DNA of 44,260 nt from Glycomyces algeriensis (GCF_027622855.1 NZ_JAPZVR010000009.1:1-44260), one strand, 5' to 3'; counted from the stretch's first letter, positions 1-7,798 are shown. Notes: generated by a model not told the origin, from the sequence alone. Numbers and translations: made by a program.

Positions 1-123
1 CTGCAAAAACACCCTCATGTCGGACCCGTGTGCGAGAGTGGTCCTTTTCGGTTGGTCGGAGGCGGATGCGGGTGGGAAGGGGCACGCCCTATGCCCGCAA
101 CGACCCCGTCAGTAGGGCCCGCA

Positions 124-291
124 CCCCCCCCCCCCCCCCCCGCCCCCCCCACCCCGCACCCCCCACCCCCCCCCCCGCACCCCGCACCCCGCACCCCGCC
201 CCCCGCACCCCGCACCCCGCACCCCGCACCCCGCACCCCGCACCCCGCACCCCGCACCCCGCACCCCGCACCCCGCACCCCGCACCCCGCA
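124..291. repeat. C18 tract plus CCCCGCA heptamer array
   Basis: An 18-base C homopolymer (124-141) and further C runs lead into 17 consecutive 7-bp units CCCCGCA (173-291). One unit is variant, ending in C instead of A at 200. The complementary strand is (TGCGGGG)n, with a G4 run every 7 bases, a G-quadruplex/i-motif-prone arrangement. The unit is not a multiple of 3, so the array does not encode a regular peptide. Confidence 0.95.
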
Positions 292-309
292 CCGCATACC
301 ACAGACCCG

Positions 310-343
310 AAATGCCGCCGTACCCGCAGGTCAGGCGGCATTT
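310..343. terminator. Hairpin, 10-bp stem AAATGCCGCC/GGCGGCATTT
   Basis: Perfect 10-bp inverted repeat (310-319 and 334-343) with a 14-nt loop. Stem ends in AAA/TTT, as in bidirectional terminators. It lies 110 bp past the end of the minus-strand hydrolase gene and could serve that gene or one outside the window. Confidence 0.5.
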
Positions 344-452
344 GGGCAATTTCTGTCGTACCCCTGTGGGACGGTGTCCTTTTCACTGGTAGTGGTGAAG
401 GTGGGATCGGGCGGGTACCCGGGGCCACCCGTACGGCCATCAGACCCGCAGG

Positions 453-1829
453 TCAGACGCCCCCGCCTACCCTGCGGAACTGCCGCCCGGCCAGGTCGAT
501 CGCCACCACCTCGCCGCGCTCGTCCCGGGCGAAGTACCCGCGCTGGCCCTGGAGCGGGCCATCGGTGACGATGTAGTCGTCCCCGTCCTCATACAGGAAC
601 CCCATGTGCGCGGGCTCGCAGTCGGCCGGCATCTCCGGCGATGCCGCGCGCAGCTCGGGCCGGATCCGGGCCGCGAGGCTCAAGTGGTCGCCCTCGTCGA
701 CGATGCTCACGACCATCATGTCCACCTCGTAGTCCCCGACGATCTCGGCCGCACGCTCCCGGTCGAACGAGACCGGCTCCGGGTCGCGATCGACCAGCCC
801 GAGATAGTGCTCCAGCGCCCAGCGGATGACCGCCAGGTTGCACGGCGTCCCGCCTGGCTCGGCATTGGTGAGCACGACGATCGCGAAATCGTGCTCGGGC
901 ACGGCGAGGAAGTCCGCGAACTGTCCGACGGACGAGCCGCCGTGCGCGAAGGTGGCCGCGCCGTCGATCTCCCGCAGGAACCAGCAGATGCCGAACCCGT
1001 CGCCGAGGGAGCTGCCGCGCAGCTCGACGGTCTGGCGCCGCATCGCCTGCAGCGCTTCATGAGAGACGATCCGCTCACCGGACTCGGCGCGGCCGTCGCC
1101 GAGGTGGAACCGGGCCCAGCGAACGAGGTCGCGAGCAGTGGACGCGCCGCCCCCGCCCGGGTTCTGGGCGCGGTGGACCTTCCAGGTGGGAGCGACGGAG
1201 GTGCCGTCCGCGGTGACGCTGTGGCCGAGCGAGAACTTGCGGGTCATGGCCTCCGCGGCGAAGAACGTGGAGTTCTCGATCCCGAGCGGCTCGAACAGGA
1301 GGTCGGCGATCGCCCGCTCGTAGGTCGTGCCGGTGACGACCTCGATGACGCGGCCGAGGAGGTTGAACGCGGCCTGGCTGTAGGACGCCCGCTCGCCGGG
1401 TTCGGCGATGATCGTCAGCTCATCGAGATGGTCCACATAGGTCTTGAGGGCGTCGTCGCCGTCGCCGGTGTCCCGGAGCATCCAGGTGTCAAGGCCCGCA
1501 GTGTGGTTGAGCAGGTGGCCGACGGTGATCGTCGCGGCGGACCGTTCGTCCGCGAGTCGGAGTTCGGGGAGGTAGCGGCGCACCGGCGCGTCGAAGTCGA
1601 CCTTGCCCTGTTCGGCGAGGATGACGAGCGCGGTCGCGGTGAAGCTCTTGGTGGTCGAACCGAGGGTGAAGATCGTGTCCTCATCGACCGGGATCGGGTT
1701 CGCGACGCTGGTGACGCCGTGGGACGCGTAGATCTCGCGGCCCTGGTGCCAGATGCCGACCGCGATGCCGGGCACCGCGTACTCGGCGGCGGACTTGGCG
1801 ACGATCTGCTGCAGTTCGTTGATGCTCAT
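453..1829 (-). CDS. Serine hydrolase, beta-lactamase/class C fold
   Basis: Encodes 458 residues of the beta-lactamase-related serine hydrolase family (class C beta-lactamase, DD-peptidase, esterase EstB). The active-site SxxK is seen as STTK at residues 58-61 (nucleophile Ser58). The second motif is YSQ at 150-152 instead of the usual YxN. HGG occurs late in the domain in AHGGSSVG. A C-terminal beta-rich extension follows, as in family members with a DUF3471-like tail. No signal peptide is evident with the chosen ATG at 1829, which has GGGGAACC upstream; the open frame extends 46 codons further but lacks a good ribosome site. Real substrate unknown: peptidoglycan peptide, ester or beta-lactam are all possible. 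Divergent from the gene at 2075. Confidence 0.88.
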   Translation of the reverse strand: MSINELQQIVAKSAAEYAVPGIAVGIWHQGREIYASHGVTSVANPIPVDEDTIFTLGSTTKSFTATALVILAEQGKVDFDAPVRRYLPELRLADERSAATITVGHLLNHTAGLDTWMLRDTGDGDDALKTYVDHLDELTIIAEPGERASYSQAAFNLLGRVIEVVTGTTYERAIADLLFEPLGIENSTFFAAEAMTRKFSLGHSVTADGTSVAPTWKVHRAQNPGGGGASTARDLVRWARFHLGDGRAESGERIVSHEALQAMRRQTVELRGSSLGDGFGICWFLREIDGAATFAHGGSSVGQFADFLAVPEHDFAIVVLTNAEPGGTPCNLAVIRWALEHYLGLVDRDPEPVSFDRERAAEIVGDYEVDMMVVSIVDEGDHLSLAARIRPELRAASPEMPADCEPAHMGFLYEDGDDYIVTDGPLQGQRGYFARDERGEVVAIDLAGRQFRRVGGGV

Positions 1830-1985
1830 GGTGGTTCCCCTCTCGGATGCCCCGGCGTTCCCCGGAAGCGGTGTAGAAGAACCATCGCCTTGAGCGCTGA
1901 CGCGGCACTGACACGCGGCTGACGACACCGCCGGAGCGGCCATGAGATAGCTGTCATCGCAGGTCAAAGCGTTCTCGAACAGAAA

Positions 1986-2007
1986 TGTCGTACCCCTCCT
2001 CTACCGT
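1986..2007 (+). promoter_or_regulatory. PafBC/RecA-NDp-like promoter candidate
   Basis: TGTCGTACC at 1986 followed, 16 bases from its first T, by TACCGT at 2002-2007. This is the geometry of the actinobacterial LexA-independent DNA-damage promoter (TGTCRGTG-N8-TAnnnT) bound by PafBC. Identification rests on pattern memory. It points at the gene starting at 2075. Confidence 0.4.
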
Positions 2008-2074
2008 TGTGGAGGCAACTGAATAGCGCGCGCAACGCCCGGCGGCGGGGCGCGAGAACCGATTGGACGATGCG

Positions 2075-2917
2075 ATGGCAGCGAAACCATCAGACAGTTC
2101 ACGGCACCAGGCGAGCCTCGAGGTGATCACCCGGGCTTTGCCGTTCACCACGATTCCCGACGAACCGCTCCGAGCACATTTCGCCAGGTGGCTCCTCGAT
2201 TCGCTGGCTACCGCGGACCGGCTAGGGCCGTTCCCCAGCCTCGAACCCGAGACCAGCTCGCCGATGGACGACCCGGAACCAGCGCCATCGGCGCCGGAGA
2301 CCGGCACTCGGCCACTACCGATCACCACACCTCCTGAACACGCTGTCGACACCGCTCCTGACACTCGACCACCGCCGCCCGCTTCACTTCCCGAGGTCGC
2401 AGTCGATATCGCGCAAGAGGTCGACACGCGGCTGCCCCCGCTCCGCACCCTTCCCAAGGCCGCAGTCGGACTCGTGCCCGAGGCGGCGCCACCCGACGAT
2501 CCACCGAGGTCCGAGCCGCTGCCGCTCGAATGGCAAGGCCCGCCCGCGCCGCCCAGACCGCAGTTCGTGCGCCAACGCGACGGATCGATCTGGGTGACCA
2601 AGCCGATCCTGCGCTCACGCGGCTGGACCGACTCCGCAGTTCGCGACTTCCTGCCCCAACCCGAAGGCCTGAAACCGAACCCGCGGTTCGCCGCCACCGG
2701 CGCTCCGATGCCGGTCTGGCGACCCGCGACCGTGGCCGCTGTCGAGGGCACACCGGAGTGGCAGGCCTGGCTGGAGCGTTCGCTGCGGCGACGCCAGACC
2801 ACGCTCGAAGCGCTGGCCGAGACCGAGGACGACGACTTCCGCGCCCGGGTCGAAGCGGCCCGCACGGCCATCGAATCGGAAAGAGGGGCGCCGCACGAGG
2901 CAGCCGAGAGCGGATGA
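2075..2917 (+). CDS. Hypothetical protein, Pro-rich linker with C-terminal helical motif
   Basis: 280 residues from ATG 2075 (an in-frame TTG at 2063 would add four; neither has a clear ribosome site). Three parts are visible: a helical N-terminal segment (about 1-55), a Pro/Thr/Glu-rich linker (about 60-165) with degenerate repeats, and a C-terminal domain containing RGWTDSAVRDFL (about 182-193) followed by PNPRF and PMPVW. The motif W-T-x-x-x-V-R-x-F-L ... P-N-P ... P-M-x-x-W recurs, as I recall, in uncharacterised actinobacterial proteins and looks like a small helix-turn-helix-type module ending in a basic helix. Function unknown; nucleic-acid binding is a guess. The PafBC-like promoter upstream hints at DNA-damage induction. 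Confidence 0.65.
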   Translation: MAAKPSDSSRHQASLEVITRALPFTTIPDEPLRAHFARWLLDSLATADRLGPFPSLEPETSSPMDDPEPAPSAPETGTRPLPITTPPEHAVDTAPDTRPPPPASLPEVAVDIAQEVDTRLPPLRTLPKAAVGLVPEAAPPDDPPRSEPLPLEWQGPPAPPRPQFVRQRDGSIWVTKPILRSRGWTDSAVRDFLPQPEGLKPNPRFAATGAPMPVWRPATVAAVEGTPEWQAWLERSLRRRQTTLEALAETEDDDFRARVEAARTAIESERGAPHEAAESG

Positions 2918-2993
2918 CTTCAGCCCGCCGCAAAGGATAGGGATCGGCGGCCTTGGCATCCGCGACACGGCCGAGGACGGGAGGTGGTTGAGT

Positions 2994-3055
2994 CGCCGGT
3001 CGCCGGTCGCCGGTCGCCGGTCGCCGGTCGCCGGTCGCCGGTCGCCGGTCGCCGG
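2994..3055. repeat. CGCCGGT heptamer array
   Basis: Eight perfect 7-bp units CGCCGGT from 2994 to 3049 plus a partial ninth to 3055. It lies 77 bp after the stop of the Pro-rich protein gene. Confidence 0.95.
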
Positions 3056-3214
3056 CCTCCCGCCTTCAGCTCTTGTCGGCAGATTGCGGCGCCGGGCTGG
3101 TCGAGTCGCGGCAGTGACCGCCGACCTGACCCTAGACCGATTTCGACCATGCCAGGCTCGACGAAACGCCAGTGTCGAGGTTGTCGATCTCCTAGGTTGG
3201 AAAGCGGCCAAAAC

Positions 3215-3234
3215 GGTTCGTAGCAGTGCGAACC
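3215..3234. promoter_or_regulatory. Inverted repeat GGTTCG-N8-CGAACC
   Basis: Perfect 6-bp arms (3215-3220, 3229-3234) separated by 8 bases, ending 29 bp before the MoaF-like start codon. Position and symmetry suit a repressor operator; no regulator gene is adjacent. Confidence 0.4.
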
Positions 3235-3262
3235 ATGGATGCAGCCAGAGAAGGAGACGGTC

Positions 3263-3589
3263 ATGACCGATTTCGCATTCGCGGGGAAGGCCTTCGACAT
3301 TCGCTTGGACAACGGGGTGATCTTCCACAACACCTATGCGGCGGAGGGCAACAAGCTGGTCTACGAGCAGATCGACGGCGCGGTGGAAGGCGCTTCGGAG
3401 GAGGTGGACCTGTACGTCGCCGAGGTCGCGCCGCGGATGTACCTGGTCGGCTGGAACGAGGTTTCGGGGGCGACTGTGGCCCACGTGATGGATTTCAAGA
3501 CGAAGAAGCTCACCGCGTTCCGAGCGCTTGATGCCGGCGGCACCAGGGTCGGCGAGGTTCACTCCGGAACGTTCGAGGAGGTGAAGTAA
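3263..3589 (+). CDS. MoaF-like (MoaF-related domain) protein
   Basis: 108 residues starting at ATG 3263, seven bases after AAGGAG. The sequence resembles the MoaF / MoaF-C family of small beta-barrel (calycin-like) proteins: FDIRLDNG, Y-x-Q, and the alternating hydrophobic strands VDLYVAEVAPRMYLVGW and VAHVMDFKTKKLTAF. Family members bind small ligands, and some were named from molybdenum-cofactor loci; no moa gene is nearby, so a role in Moco synthesis is not supported. It stands alone between two tandem arrays. An upstream ATG at 3239 in frame lacks a ribosome site. Confidence 0.72.
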   Translation: MTDFAFAGKAFDIRLDNGVIFHNTYAAEGNKLVYEQIDGAVEGASEEVDLYVAEVAPRMYLVGWNEVSGATVAHVMDFKTKKLTAFRALDAGGTRVGEVHSGTFEEVK

Positions 3590-3677
3590 AGAAGCGTGGG
3601 GGGTCGAAACCGGTCGTGGTGAGAACGCGACTCGATGAAGTATGTGGTGACGGCACCGCTCGATGGTTAGGATCGGT

Positions 3678-3859
3678 CGCCGCAACGCCGCAACGCCGCA
3701 ACGCCGCAACGCCGCAACGCCGCAACGACGCAACGCCGCAACGCCGCAACGCCGCAACGCCGCAACGCCGCAACGCCGCAACGCCGCAACGCCGCAACGC
3801 CGCAACGCCGCAACGCCGCAACGCCGCAACGCCGCAACGCCGCAACGCCGCAACGCCGC
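3678..3859. repeat. CGCCGCAA octamer array, 22 copies
   Basis: Twenty-two contiguous 8-bp units (3678-3853) with one variant (CGACGCAA at 3726), then a partial unit CGCCGC to 3859. The next three bases are the stop codon of the minus-strand gene, so the array begins directly at the 3' end of that gene. Open frames across it encode only NAATPQRR-type repeats and are artefacts. Confidence 0.97.
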
Positions 3860-4522
3860 TCAGGCCAGCTTGAAACCCGCAGCGGTCGCCAGTTCGCCCG
3901 CGATCTCGACTGCTTGGTCCGCGGTGATGAGCGCTCCGCGCAGGCTCATGAGCCCGTTGATCCCCGACAGCTCCGAACGCCGCAAGTCGCAGCCCTTGGC
4001 ATTCGCGACGCGCGAGAAGTCCGCAGCCGGGAAGGTGCAGTCGACGAACACGGCCTTGGAGAGGTCGCCGAGGAACGTCGCGTTCATGAACCGGCACCGC
4101 TCGAAGACCAACGGGCCCTTCGCCGTGCCGATCGAGATGCCAGCGAAGTCGGCCCGGCAGTCGGCGATGTAGACGTCCTGGGCGAGCGCGAACTGCGCCT
4201 GCCAGCCCACCAGCTGGCTGTCGGTGATCTCCAGCCGCCGCGCGGTCGCCCGCTCCCAGCGGGCGTTGGCCAGCATCGAGCGCTCGACGGTCACGTCCAC
4301 GATCTCGAAGGGCGACAGCACCGTCCCCGAGAAGTCGACGCTGCGCAGCACCGACTGGTCCAGGCTGCCGTCGCCCTGCCCGTCGGTCCACTCCAGGCCG
4401 TCGAAGAGGCGCTCGCTGAGTTCGAAGTCCGGCTCGGGCTCCTCGTCGAAGGGCCGCAACCGCTCGGCCTCCCACAGCGGCCTGCGCATGGAAAGCTTGT
4501 CGTCGATCTTCCTGAACTTCAC
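3860..4522 (-). CDS. Pentapeptide-repeat-like protein
   Basis: 220 residues. The central part (about 55-190) is made of imperfect five-residue steps of the A(D/N)LxX type, such as RSVDF, ANARW, CRADF, CRFMN, ATFLG and PAADF. These suggest a right-handed quadrilateral beta-helix as in pentapeptide-repeat proteins. Function of this family member is unknown; some bind or protect DNA gyrase. The start is GTG 4522 with TTGGAGG upstream; an internal ATG for MRRPLW is possible. The TGA stop (3862-3860) abuts the octamer array, so the array forms the whole proximal 3' untranslated region. Confidence 0.7.
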   Translation of the reverse strand: MKFRKIDDKLSMRRPLWEAERLRPFDEEPEPDFELSERLFDGLEWTDGQGDGSLDQSVLRSVDFSGTVLSPFEIVDVTVERSMLANARWERATARRLEITDSQLVGWQAQFALAQDVYIADCRADFAGISIGTAKGPLVFERCRFMNATFLGDLSKAVFVDCTFPAADFSRVANAKGCDLRRSELSGINGLMSLRGALITADQAVEIAGELATAAGFKLA

Positions 4523-4676
4523 CGAGCCTCCAAGGTCATCGTGACCTCGGCAGGCTACGCGAACCCGCCGACAATTTCACGCATGCGACCGAGCGAAAAG
4601 TGGCCTCCGTCGCTCCCGATCAGCCGCAGAGCGCACGACGCGCCGAGGCAGGCCACACCCGTAGCTCGCTGTCCGC

Positions 4677-5555
4677 TCAAGCCCAGGGGCGAAGTTCGAG
4701 CAGCGCCCTCACCGTCTCTATGTACTGCGGGTTCGTGTAGTCCGGGTCGCCGCCCGCGTCGAGCACGGTCTCAACCGTGCCGAAGCCCGCCTGGTACGCC
4801 GAGATGACGGCGTTGAGCAGGCACCGCTCGAGATGGTCGGGCACGCTGTCGTCCCGGCCGCAGTCGTCGTCGAGCGAGTAACTGCCGGGGTCGGAGCCGC
4901 CGAAGTAGTTGACCGCGAAGTACTTCGCGAGCCACTGCAGCTGCGCGCTGCCGAGCATCGCGTTCTCCTCGACGCCGGTGCGGTCGAGGTCGAGTTCGAA
5001 CCTGTCGTTGATGAACGTCTCGGTCTCGGGCTGGATCTGCATGAGGCCCGTCCCGCCGTCGCACGCGACGATGTCGGACTGCCAGCCGCTCTCCATCCAC
5101 GCGATGGCCTTGATGAGGTCGTGCGGGACGTCGACGCTCGAGGTGGTCCACACCTGCGTCTCGGCCGCCTCCTCAAGGGCTGCTTCGACCTCCGATGCCG
5201 AGGCGGGGCCGCCACCCAGATAGGTGGTGCACGGCGGGTGCTCCGAGGGCGGCACGGTCGGGAACGTCGCCGCGCTCGTCGTCTCGGCCGCGCTGGTCGT
5301 CTCGAGGAGGCTCGGTGTCGGCTGGCTGAGGGGTTCAGGGCTGGGCGTGCTGCTCGGGGACTCGGTGGCGCTCGCGGTCTCGGTCGCGACCGGGGTCGTG
5401 GCGGCAGCCGAGGTCTGGCCGCCGTCGCCGCCGGAGGGGAGGATCAGGTACGCGACGATCGCGACCGTGGCGAAGAGCAGCACGAACAGCACGATCCAGG
5501 TGACGGGTGCACGGTCCTCGTCGTCGGGTTCCTGCTCGAAGGGGATATCGGTCAT
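4677..5555 (-). CDS. Membrane-anchored lytic transglycosylase-like protein
   Basis: 292 residues. A cytoplasmic acidic N-terminus is followed by one membrane helix (about 18-39), a Ser/Thr/Pro-rich linker (45-108) and a C-terminal SLT-type domain. The family signature is visible: AWMESGWQSD with the likely catalytic Glu155, then GLMQIQPET, then the YQAGFGTV segment. The product should cleave peptidoglycan glycan strands outside the membrane with 1,6-anhydro formation. Cysteines at C109, in IVACDGG and in the LDDDCGRD/LERCLL segment could form disulfides. Divergent from the epimerase gene, with two inverted repeats between. Confidence 0.85.
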   Translation of the reverse strand: MTDIPFEQEPDDEDRAPVTWIVLFVLLFATVAIVAYLILPSGGDGGQTSAAATTPVATETASATESPSSTPSPEPLSQPTPSLLETTSAAETTSAATFPTVPPSEHPPCTTYLGGGPASASEVEAALEEAAETQVWTTSSVDVPHDLIKAIAWMESGWQSDIVACDGGTGLMQIQPETETFINDRFELDLDRTGVEENAMLGSAQLQWLAKYFAVNYFGGSDPGSYSLDDDCGRDDSVPDHLERCLLNAVISAYQAGFGTVETVLDAGGDPDYTNPQYIETVRALLELRPWA

Positions 5556-5571
5556 GGAGGCGGTCCTTTAC

Positions 5572-5586
5572 TGAACGTCAAGTTCA
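5572..5586. promoter_or_regulatory. Inverted repeat TGAAC-N5-GTTCA
   Basis: Perfect 5-bp arms around GTCAA, 17 bp upstream of the lytic transglycosylase start. Spacing N5 differs from a LexA box (N4). Candidate operator or promoter element. Confidence 0.35.
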
Positions 5587-5683
5587 CTGTGGGCAGCGTA
5601 CCGAGCGCGAGTCCAGTGTGGGGAGCTGCGGATGCGGAATCAACGGTGTGCGGCGCGTCTCGCGACAACCCTTCGGAAAGTAT

Positions 5684-5697
5684 TTGAACGTGTTCAA
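5684..5697. promoter_or_regulatory. Inverted repeat TTGAAC-GT-GTTCAA
   Basis: Near-perfect 14-bp palindrome with 6-bp arms, 37 bp before the epimerase ATG. Candidate operator for the epimerase or for both divergent genes; its GAAC/GTTC core is shared with the repeat at 5572. Confidence 0.4.
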
Positions 5698-5733
5698 GAA
5701 GACGGGTAAGCTTGGCAGGGAAGGAGGAACCCT

Positions 5734-6735
5734 ATGAAGATCGTCATTCCCGGCGGAACCGGCAGTGTCGGCGCCGTCCTCGAACGCGGACTCCTCGCCG
5801 CGGGCCACCGCCTCATCGTGCTCACCCGCACCCCCTCCCGTCCGCACCACGTACACTGGGACGGCCGCACCCTCGGCCCGTGGGTCGAGGCGGTCGACGG
5901 CGCCGACGTGGTGATCAACCTGGCCGGACGCAGCGTCAGCTGCCGCTACACCCGCGAGAACCTCGCCGCGATGATGGACTCCCGCGTCGACTCGACCCGC
6001 GTCGTCGGCGAGGCCATCGCCGCCGCAGACCGGCCACCGGCCGTGTGGCTCCAGATGAGCACCGCCACGATCTACGCCCACACCTTCGACCGCGCCAACG
6101 ATGAGGCCACCGGCGTCATCGGCGGGGGCGAACCCGAGGTGCCCGCGTACTGGGCCAAGAGCATCGACATCGCCCGGGCCTGGGAACGCGCCTTGGACGA
6201 GGCCGACACGCCGCACACCCGCAAGGTGGCGCTGCGCTCGGCGATGGTGATGAGCACCGACCGGGGCGCGGTCTTCGACATGCTGTCCCGCATGACGCTG
6301 CTCGGTCTCGGCGGGGCTGTCGCGGGCGGGCGCCAGTTCGTGTCGTGGATCCACGAAGCGGACTTCACGCGCGCCGTAGAGTTCCTCATCGACCGCGACG
6401 ACCTCGCCGGGCCCGTCAATCTCGCCGCGCCGCATCCCTTGCGGCAGAAAGACCTCATGCGGGCGCTCCGCAGGGCCTGGGGCGGGCACTTCGGCATCCC
6501 GGCGACGAAGTGGATGGCCGAGATCGGCGCGTTCGCGCTCCGCAGCGACACCGAGCTGCTGCTGAAGAGCCGCCGCGTCATCCCCGGCCGCCTTGAAGAC
6601 GACGGGTTCGAGTTCTCCTATCCCGCATGGGAGGCCGCTGCGGACGACCTCGCGCGCCGCACCGCGGCCGACCGGAAGTGGCCGCTGATGCGCAGGCCGG
6701 GGCTCAAAGCGGTCCGGGCCCTGACCGGCAGCTGA
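5734..6735 (+). CDS. TIGR01777-family NAD(P)-dependent epimerase
   Basis: 333 residues starting at ATG 5734, which has AAGGAGGAA just upstream. It is an extended short-chain dehydrogenase with a Rossmann dinucleotide motif GGTGSVG at residues 7-13. The family signatures VINLAGRSV, the SRV-Ser/Thr segment after it, and a C-terminal region with HPLRQKDLMRAL and RRVIPGRLEDDGF are those of the TIGR01777/SDR39U1 family. Physiological substrate of the family is unknown. The usual active-site Tyr-x-x-x-Lys region reads YWAKSIDIARAWE, the pattern of this subfamily. It is transcribed away from the lytic transglycosylase and converges on the DUF1275 gene. Confidence 0.9.
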   Translation: MKIVIPGGTGSVGAVLERGLLAAGHRLIVLTRTPSRPHHVHWDGRTLGPWVEAVDGADVVINLAGRSVSCRYTRENLAAMMDSRVDSTRVVGEAIAAADRPPAVWLQMSTATIYAHTFDRANDEATGVIGGGEPEVPAYWAKSIDIARAWERALDEADTPHTRKVALRSAMVMSTDRGAVFDMLSRMTLLGLGGAVAGGRQFVSWIHEADFTRAVEFLIDRDDLAGPVNLAAPHPLRQKDLMRALRRAWGGHFGIPATKWMAEIGAFALRSDTELLLKSRRVIPGRLEDDGFEFSYPAWEAAADDLARRTAADRKWPLMRRPGLKAVRALTGS

Positions 6736-6743
6736 GCCGCGAG

Positions 6744-7409
6744 TCAGGCGGTGCTGCCCCGGTGCGCTTCGGCGAACGCCGCCACGGCCATCGCGGCGGC
6801 CACCGCCGCGGCGATGCCGCACACCGCCCCGAATGACACCGTGAACGCCAGGATCGAGCCGAGGCCGGCGCCTACGAGGTAGACCGCCCACACCCCGGCC
6901 TGCAGCCGGGCCGTGCGGAGCCCGCTCCGGCCGCCGGAGAGGTTGACGGACAACGCGATGAGCGTGCCGGTCAGCACCGTGGTCGTGACGCCCGAGAGCC
7001 CGATCCGGGCCGCGTGGACGCTCTGCACGCCCATCGCGAACGCCGCCAGCGCGATCGCGAGCTCGAAGCCGTGGCTGAGCCCTGCCAGTGCGAGCATCAC
7101 GACCTCGCCGACCAGGAGCAGCGGCACACCGAAGCTGGTGAGGACGTGGCGGCGCGTCGCCAGCGAGGCGAGCACCGCACCTAGCGAGAATCCCGCGAGC
7201 GACCACAGCGGACCGACGGGGGAGAGGCCGTCCTCGCGTCCGGTCAGCTCGCCCGAGACGGCGACCGCGAGGAGCACCGCGTTGCCGGTCTGGTTGGCGA
7301 CGAACTGCTGGCTCAGGCTGAGGAATCCGGCGCCGTCGACGGCGCCGGCGATCGCCGTGAGGACGAGTGCGGTCCAGGCGTATGCGTACTGGGGCGCGGC
7401 CGGTTTCAT
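6744..7409 (-). CDS. YoaK/DUF1275 family membrane protein
   Basis: 221 residues with about six hydrophobic segments. The N-terminal portion AIAGAVDGAGFLSL-x-QQFVANQTGNAVLLAV carries the DUF1275 signature (F-V-x-N-Q-T-G-N). The Q-S-V-H-A-A-R-x-G-x-x-G-V-T-T-T-V-L-T-G-T motif in the second half is also typical. Function unproven; the family is often guessed to be a transporter. Start chosen at ATG 7409; GTG 7466 in frame would add 19 polar residues. The stop is 8 bp from that of the convergent epimerase. Confidence 0.85.
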   Translation of the reverse strand: MKPAAPQYAYAWTALVLTAIAGAVDGAGFLSLSQQFVANQTGNAVLLAVAVSGELTGREDGLSPVGPLWSLAGFSLGAVLASLATRRHVLTSFGVPLLLVGEVVMLALAGLSHGFELAIALAAFAMGVQSVHAARIGLSGVTTTVLTGTLIALSVNLSGGRSGLRTARLQAGVWAVYLVGAGLGSILAFTVSFGAVCGIAAAVAAAMAVAAFAEAHRGSTA

Positions 7410-7599
7410 CGGGCGCCGCCGTTGCGCTGCGGCCGTGCGGGTTCGGTCGGATGGAGGCGGTACCACATGTGGCCCAGGCTAACGCTGATGCGGGTGTCGC
7501 ACTGGTTGATGTTGGCCTGTCGGACGGCCTGTCGGGGCCGGGCCCGCTCGGCCCCGACCAGTGGATCGAGGATGACCTCGGACGATCGCGTGAGAGCTT

Positions 7600-7770
7600 C
7601 GGGGTACCCCGTGCACCCCGCAACCCCGAGCACCCTGCGCACGCCGAGCACGCCGAGCACCCTGCGCAGGCCGCGCACCCGCGCCTCCGCGCACACCGTA
7701 ACCCCGAGCACCCTGCGCACGCCGCACGCCGCGCACCCTGCGCATGCCGAGCACCCCGTACACCCGCATG
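7600..7770. repeat. Imperfect CGAGCACCCTGCGCACGC repeats
   Basis: Degenerate direct repeats. A 25-bp segment at 7622-7646 recurs exactly at 7700-7724 (78 bp apart), with several shorter GCACCCTGCGCA copies between and after. The array has diverged more than the heptamer and octamer arrays. Confidence 0.8.
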
Positions 7771-7798
7771 CTGATCGCGCGCGCGGGCCTGTGCGCTC

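Larger units (their letters stand above)
1..452. other. Gene-poor left edge
   Basis: No convincing gene is seen here. The open frames across this stretch are all created by the C-rich array (Pro/His/Thr or Gly/Cys/Arg repeats) and are rejected. The segment holds the C-rich array at 124-291, a hairpin at 310-343, and the sequence TGTCGTACCCC at 354-364, which recurs at 1986 and 10229. The phrase CCCGCAGGTCAG appears at about 322 and again near 446, so the flanks may be a decayed duplication. The right end abuts the stop of the serine hydrolase gene. Confidence 0.6.
2918..3262. other. Intergenic region with heptamer array and operator candidate
   Basis: No gene seen in this 345-bp gap. It contains the CGCCGGT array (2994-3055) and an inverted repeat at 3215-3234. 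A ribosome site AAGGAG at 3251-3256 serves the next gene. Confidence 0.6.

Noticed and set aside
3678..3853. Repeat array that could be mistaken for CRISPR
   Set aside because: Units are 8 bp without spacers; no cas genes; the array is a simple tandem repeat.
3616..3873. Open frames encoding NAATPQRR or ALRRCGVA repeats
   Set aside because: Produced in all frames by the 8-bp repeat; no ribosome site or conserved product.
5572..5586. LexA (SOS) box
   Set aside because: Half-site spacing is N5, not N4, and flanks do not fit cGAAC-N4-GTTCg.
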